From: Cordia subcordata
Lineage: Eukaryota; Streptophyta; Magnoliopsida; Boraginales; Cordiaceae
Length of the DNA: 64,000 nt
Assembly: GCA_028554755.1 (NCBI GenBank)
Contig: JAPTOF010000007.1
Span: 4,620,001-4,684,000, forward strand
Direction: 5' to 3'
The notes beneath the pieces are model-generated. The model did not search any database. It saw only the letters and a list, made by a program, of their open reading frames with translations, and was not told the DNA's origin. The position numbers and the translations under genes are program-made. Each line of letters opens with the position of its first letter. The stretch's first letter is position 1. Shown here one piece after another: positions 59,041 through 64,000 of this stretch.

Positions 59041-59148
59041 CTCTTCTTTTTTATTCTTTTTTATTTTTTTCCCCTCTTTTGTTTGGCTTTTAGGTACCGA
59101 CTGTAAAACGCGAAATAAATTATGTATTTTCTTTGGATTGTGTGTTAA

Positions 59149-59256
59149 GAGGGTGTTTGAGTTGGCTTATTTCGATAAACACATAAAAACATATTCTTTA
59201 TATTTTTTTATTGTTTAGTACTTATAAGTCATAAATAGGCAAAGCCAAACAGCCTC
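59149..59256. mobile_element. Tourist-like MITE with TAA target duplication
   Basis: The 108-bp element begins gagggtgtttg and ends caaacagcctc, which are inverted repeats with one mismatch. It is flanked by TAA on both sides (59146-59148 and 59257-59259), the PIF/Harbinger-type target. It is the cleanest member of the family also seen at 23245, 26376 and 41423. Confidence 0.8.
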
Positions 59257-59259
59257 TAA

Positions 59260-60160
59260 ATCCTATAATATGATGTCGTTGTAATCTATTTGGTTGTCAA
59301 AAATATGTTATCGTTTATAAGTGCAATGTATGAAAAAAAAAATTTATATACATTCTAAAATATATTTTTTTTGAAATTTTTATTCTTGATAAGTTTTTAA
59401 TAATTATTATTTCTAAATAAAGGTTTGAAGTGATTGAATAAAATACTTAAATTCAATAATAAAATAAAAAATATTTTATTTAAATTAGAAAATAAGATTG
59501 GCAAAAGAGAACTGATTCAATATTTTTTGAAGAAAAAGATTTATAGAATGACTTGATGCATTAATTAAAAAAGACATATAAATACTAAGTGTAACCCGTA
59601 CTGTGTGGGAGAAACGAATATTTTTATATACCATACAATCAAGTTTTTTACTCCTAAAAATTTGTTATTTGAGTATTAATAGGAGTATAGAATGATAAAT
59701 AACAACATGAAAATAAATACTGAACAAAAATATTGAAAGAATAATAAAGTAAATTGTCTAGTTCAACCACAAAAAATGGAGAAGCTAAAGAATAATGTCT
59801 AGTGTATGTGTTCACAAAAACATGTTTACTTCAATAAAATTTTTGCTCTCACACAAAATTTTGAAGATAGGTTTAGTCTCATTGTGTATACCTTCTTGTC
59901 GGTCAAAAATAGTTCTCAAAGTATTTTAAAAAATAAATTCATTGGTGAAATTTTTTATACAAGAGAAAAATAGCAAGACATAGTGACATGAGACACTATT
60001 AGAAAAATGAATGAACTCTCTTTTGTAATATATATATAGGATTTATTGTAAAAAATGATGTTTTTATTTCAAAAAAAAGTATTTTCTTTAAAAAAAGTTA
60101 ACTCAAACTGACCCTATATCCCCTTATAAGATAACAATGGAAGACTCCTATCAAAGTTTT
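59260..60160. other. AT-rich intergenic DNA
   Basis: No gene or RNA is recognised on either strand. There are many poly-A/T tracts and short scattered repeats. Confidence 0.4.
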
Positions 60161-60164
60161 GAAC

Positions 60165-60345
60165 CTGTTTGGATTAGCTTTTTCATAAAAGCAAACACAT
60201 TATTTTTATAACAAGTATTTGAATTAGATTTTAAAAAAGTTCAAACTTTAAAAAAAAATTTAATTTCAACTTTTTTAAAAAAATAAAATTGTTTAAAAAA
60301 ATTAGAAAAATATTTTTAAAAAACTAATTTAAACAAGCCCTTTAT
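60165..60345. mobile_element. Short hairpin MITE-like element
   Basis: The left end cctgtttggattagcttttt and the reverse complement of the right end (gggcttgtttaaattagttt) form inverted repeats of about 22 bp around an AT-rich core. No clear target duplication is seen. It is similar in style to 25500-25705. Confidence 0.55.
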
Positions 60346-61130
60346 AACTATAAGAAGTTATTAAATTATAAAATGTTACATGACATAGTGTATAAATTTG
60401 ATAAATCACCAGTAAGTTTATTTCGCCACGTGAGAATTTCTTTTGTAGAGGAAAGATATCGAAAATTTCTATATAGGCCCCACTTTACGAGAAACGACAA
60501 AAGACGAAAAGAGGGACGAGTTGAACCGAAATAGCAAATTCCAGTCTGACCCAAAAAAAAGAAAAAAGAAAGAAATAACAAGTTGGGGCAGACAACATGG
60601 GAACTTTGCGGACCTCATCATTAGCCGACTTTAATGATACTGGAAAGATCTAGTGAAATTGCAGGCAGCGTACGGTACCAGATGAAGGTCTACAGGAAGC
60701 CTAACATAGGTAGGAGGTATATTAGAATTCCTCCTTTTTCGTTTTTTAAGCCAACTTTATCGCTCTTTTAATATGTAATAATGCAATAATGTTTCTCTCT
60801 CTCTTTTTTTCTTTTTTTTTTTTTTGGGTCGATCAATAATGTTGCTGCCTAAGATTAGCGAACTTTGAATAGTTGCCGCGATTCATGCAACTCCAAGCAC
60901 AGAAAATTACAATCTCGTCCTCTTTCTGTTTGGTCAACAATCTACTCCCTAACCCCTTGCTTGGATTGAGGCAGGAAATTTAATAGAAGAATTATAAAGA
61001 AAAAGAAAAGAGATGGGTAAGTCATGTTTCAATTAAAATATTTTTCTAAAGGAAAAAATATATAAATTATAAGTATTTTTTGTTTGGATTAGGAAAAAAA
61101 ATGAAAGGGAATGATAAATTTTATATGTAA
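60346..61130. other. Intergenic DNA, no recognised feature
   Basis: Mixed AT-rich sequence with a (CT)n/poly-T run at about 60794-60826. The ORF on the - strand at 60366-60581 is low-complexity at its start and has no visible family. Confidence 0.35.
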
Positions 61131-61850
61131 ATTGCTATGGCCAAAAATTGTTTGGCCTAGAAGGACCCTCATTGATACTGGGTTCATAGCCCATTTCGCT
61201 GGGTCACTTGCTCAAAGGCCCAAGGCCTCCACCTATGGTTGGATGATTTCATACCTTTTGGAATGACTCTGATCAGGAATTAACTTGATCACCTTTCTGA
61301 GATATGTATAAGGGAAGATAAGCTCAAAAGCACCAGGGGAGGCTAATCTTATAGTGATCAGGCTTAGCATAATAGCATAATCGATAGATATCCCAAGTGG
61401 AGTTCGGCTAGGAGTCAAGTTCTATAACTTATTCAGAGCTCTCTATCTTGAAACTATAAATACATGGCTTAGAGCGAAGGAAAAGATCATGGATTATACC
61501 CTAACATACATACTAAACATATTCAACCTACCTACTCAACGTACATACTTAGCTTGCATGATCAGCCTACTTTTCTAGCTTACCATATTCCAACCCAATT
61601 AGTATTACTGTTTGTCTTATAACCCAATTACCACATGCCAACCCAATCAGTATTACCCAATTACCACATGCCAACCCAATCAGTATTACAGTTTGTCTTA
61701 TAACCCAATTCTTAATTTCTTCTGTTTATATAAATCATAGCAACACTGATTTGAGTGTCGGAGTGTCTTTGGCAAGCACCACACCAATGTCACTCATGCT
61801 GCTCTTCTCACCTTTTTGTTTTGCAGGTTACTGGTATCCCGAATTTGTGA
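61131..61850 (+). repeat. Possible LTR or element fragment with 33-bp tandem repeat
   Basis: A TATA-like actataaatac (about 61454-61464) is followed by a CA/TA-rich leader. At about 61628-61690 the words ccaattaccacatgccaacc and ccaatcagtattac occur twice in tandem (period about 33 bp). The arrangement resembles a solo-LTR promoter region, but no second LTR or defined ends were found. Confidence 0.3.
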
Positions 61851-62079
61851 TTGTAGATTTTAATGTTTACATATATGATTGAAAATCAAAAGATTTGAAT
61901 AATTCCCTCCTCTTATTCTACCCTAATTCGGAGGGATTGAATATAAAGGACTTGAGGGGATGAAACTCATCCCTTTTTTACTAATCTCCTCTATCTGCTT
62001 CTTAACCAAACAGAGAACGGATTTCTTTGCTCCTTCCATCACTTTTTCCCTTCCCCTCATTCCTGTCAATCTCAACAAA

Positions 62080-62430
62080 CTGTAAAAGTTAACGGAATCC
62101 TCTCTGATTTTAAAAATGATGTAAACTTTCCTCTTTGATTTTAAAATTAGTGCAGATTCTTCTGTATGCTTTGACATAATACACCAAATACATCCCTAGA
62201 TGAGGAAAAAAAAAATCTTCTAAATTATGTAAATTACTTATTTTAAATGATTCCTTATTAATCAATATAAATATATTCAATGATAATTGAATGCATATAA
62301 GCAAAGAAATGTCATATATATTTTTTTATTTTAACTCTAGAAAGGTGTATTTGCACCTTGTTTAAAATTAGAAGACGGAATCTGCATCATTTTTAAAATT
62401 AGACGAGAAAATTTGTACCAATTTATTTGA
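62080..62430. mobile_element. Possible hairpin element
   Basis: attttaaaattagtgcagattc (about 62140-62162) is matched in inverted orientation by gaatctgcatcatttttaaa (about 62379-62398). This encloses an AT-rich core and suggests a foldback/MITE-like unit. Borders are not defined. Confidence 0.35.
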
Positions 62431-63396
62431 GTTTTTTTTGCTATTGATAAATTAAAATATATTATAGATGCTTGTTTTACATTTTCCGCTTACTCTAACA
62501 TTTAAAACTAACGACAGAGGCCAAAGTGTAATGTTTTGAAACCACAAAGGGATCCGAGATTTCATGCAACTTTCACAAAACTCAAAAAGTAAAATGCATT
62601 TTACTCTATTTATTATGATACCTCTACATGCATATTTATGTAATTTAGAACCAATAAAGTTAATCTAAATACTTATTGTAATAATAATATACTTTTTTAA
62701 TAGAAAAAGTCAATTCAAACAAGTCTTAATACAAATTTATCTCTTTTATATAACGGCTAATGCTTCCAACCTCGCACTTTACCTTCAAATCTGTCTTAGG
62801 TTACAAGGACTTGTTTGGTTAGTTATTATTAACATATGGAACTTTTGGATTTGACAAGGTAAAGTAATAAAAGCGTCTACCATCAAACTGATGGAAATGG
62901 ACTTACTATTGGATGTAATTTCTAAACCTCTCATAAAAAGGAATTAACTTCTAATAAGGTAAATTCTAATTCATTCAATGGGCGAACTAGTGCGATTATG
63001 CTTTCGGCTGTGCACGGCTTTTATTTATTTATGTCAAACATCAAATATAGTTATTCACTTATTTAAAGTTCTATTTATTTATTTAAGTTTATTTACTTTT
63101 AATTTTTATTTTTAATTTCTAACTTTTAATTTTAAATTTTTTATTTTTAATTCTCTAATTTTAATTTTTAAATATTTTTACTTTTTATTTTCTAACTTTT
63201 ATTTTTAAATTTTTAAAATTTTAATTTTAGCTTTTTAGCTTTATTTTAACTTGTAAATTTTTATTTTTTAATTATTAAATTTATTTTTATTTAATACATG
63301 ATGTATACTATGTAACCATTAATGTGTTATAATGACTTAAAAATTAAAAAAAAAATAATATATACTGTGTAAGCATTGATGTGATACTCTAATTAC

Positions 63397-63427
<31 letters not shown>

Positions 63428-63479
63428 AGAGAGACAGACAAGCACTCTCACACATACAGAGATTAGGAATGAAATGACA
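62431..63479. repeat. AT-rich low-complexity DNA with (TA)n
   Basis: 63050-63300 is composed of tttttaattttta-type words. A (TA)n microsatellite lies at about 63399-63423, followed by (GA)n-like and (CA)n-like words. No gene is seen. Confidence 0.5.
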
Positions 63480-63483
63480 TTCT

Positions 63484-63999
63484 TTACTGTATTCTAAATT
63501 CCACTATTGGTATGATGTCATGCAGTAAGGAATCACATTCTATGAATATATTTTTGTTAGGTGAAAGTAAACTTAGATTAACAATAAAAAAATTACAAAA
63601 AGTTACTAAATAACTAAGAGTTAGGAAACAAAATACAGTTGAGAGCATACGGAATATCACTAATCCAATCCAAGGAAGGGCTCCACTACAACAAGATCTA
63701 ACAATCCAATCTGCAAGTTGGTTACAAAAATGACTCGTAAAATGAACCTCACAAAGTAGAGGAGACTGAGGCACATAAATACTTAATGTCCTCGACAATA
63801 GTCTGGATGGTCTAATTAGCTTCAACACTCGATTTTTTTAAAGCACTAACCATAATCTTAGCATCACTTTTGATCACATACTGCAAGTTTCCGGAGCGCT
63901 TTGCCATGAACCGTTCATAGAGAACTACTCATGCTTCAGCAAGAAGAGTTGACGAACACTTTGTTTTTCATGAATATTGATCAAGAAGTTACCATGTAT
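63484..63999 (-). pseudogene. Reverse-transcriptase-associated RNase H-like (RVT_3) fragment
   Basis: The - strand translation at 63650-63830 and beyond includes LCEVHFTSHFCNQLADWIVR and CCSGALPWIG, the usual end of the plant RNase H-like domain found at the C-terminus of LINE ORF2 or as small stand-alone genes. Upstream (toward 63999) the expected acidic block is present but frame-shifted (IKSDAKIMV near 63850-63880). It is cut by the window end. The short ORF tail toward 63484 is probably not part of the domain. Confidence 0.6.
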
Positions 64000-64000
64000 G

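Noticed and set aside
58667..59218. Short ORFs around the SIZ1 leader on both strands
   Set aside because: They are made of poly-Lys, poly-Phe and GA/CT tracts with no conservation.
61131..61850. Complete solo LTR
   Set aside because: A TATA-like box and CA-rich leader are present, but no TG...CA ends, target duplication or second copy could be defined.
1..64000. tRNA or rRNA genes
   Set aside because: No cloverleaf-capable tRNA sequence or rRNA block was recognised; the only pol III-like boxes belong to the SINE.

Overview
This is a 64 kb piece of nuclear DNA from a flowering plant, most likely a broad-leaved (non-grass) angiosperm. The evidence is spliced GT-AG genes with long AT-rich introns, plant-type TTTAGGG-like repeats, plant mobile domain (PMD) sequences, chromovirus and Tat-type Ty3/gypsy elements, L1-type LINE, Mutator-like, Helitron, SINE and MITE sequences, and an endogenous caulimovirid relic. 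Two intact host genes are present and point toward each other: GTF2H2 (TFIIH subunit p44/SSL1, + strand, 4 exons, 21889-24943) and SIZ1 (E3 SUMO ligase, - strand, 16 coding exons, 45256-58284). The joined reading frames keep phase at every proposed splice site and give about 425 and 879 residues, as expected for these families.

Layout. 1-1500: remnant of a PMD-bearing element. 1540-8411: decayed chromovirus (LTRs 1951-2321 and 7104-7371) lying between two copies of a local repeat. 8412-19159: about 10.7 kb Tat-lineage Ty3/gypsy element on the - strand, with a second (archaeal-type) RNase H, a 160-bp tandem triplication, a minisatellite in its 3' UTR and an antisense-oriented extra ORF. 19160-20960: caulimovirid protease/reverse transcriptase relic split by a Ty1/copia fragment. 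21560-25400: GTF2H2. 25710-26310: degenerate tail of an unidentified gene. 26370-41540: block of mobile DNA made of a LINE, a Mutator-like transposase relic, telomere-like repeats carrying a Helitron, a PMD pseudogene with a 23-unit decapeptide repeat, and MITEs. 41553-43870: second, broken copy of the GTF2H2 3' half plus the same unidentified tail, carrying a SINE. 44300-59050: SIZ1 with its UTRs, introns and promoter. 59050-64000: mostly AT-rich intergenic DNA with MITEs and an RNase H-like fragment at the right edge.

GTF2H2 and SIZ1 act independently: one in core transcription and nucleotide-excision repair, the other in SUMO conjugation. Nothing suggests an operon-like or cooperative module. 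The main structural story is a local duplication of the GTF2H2 3' region whose two copies are now separated by about 15 kb of nested mobile elements. I found no convincing new biological system. The most unusual items are the decapeptide-repeat tail of the PMD pseudogene, the Helitron inside degenerate telomere-like DNA, the antisense ORF plus minisatellite of the Tat element, and an unassigned 66-codon open exon downstream of SIZ1.
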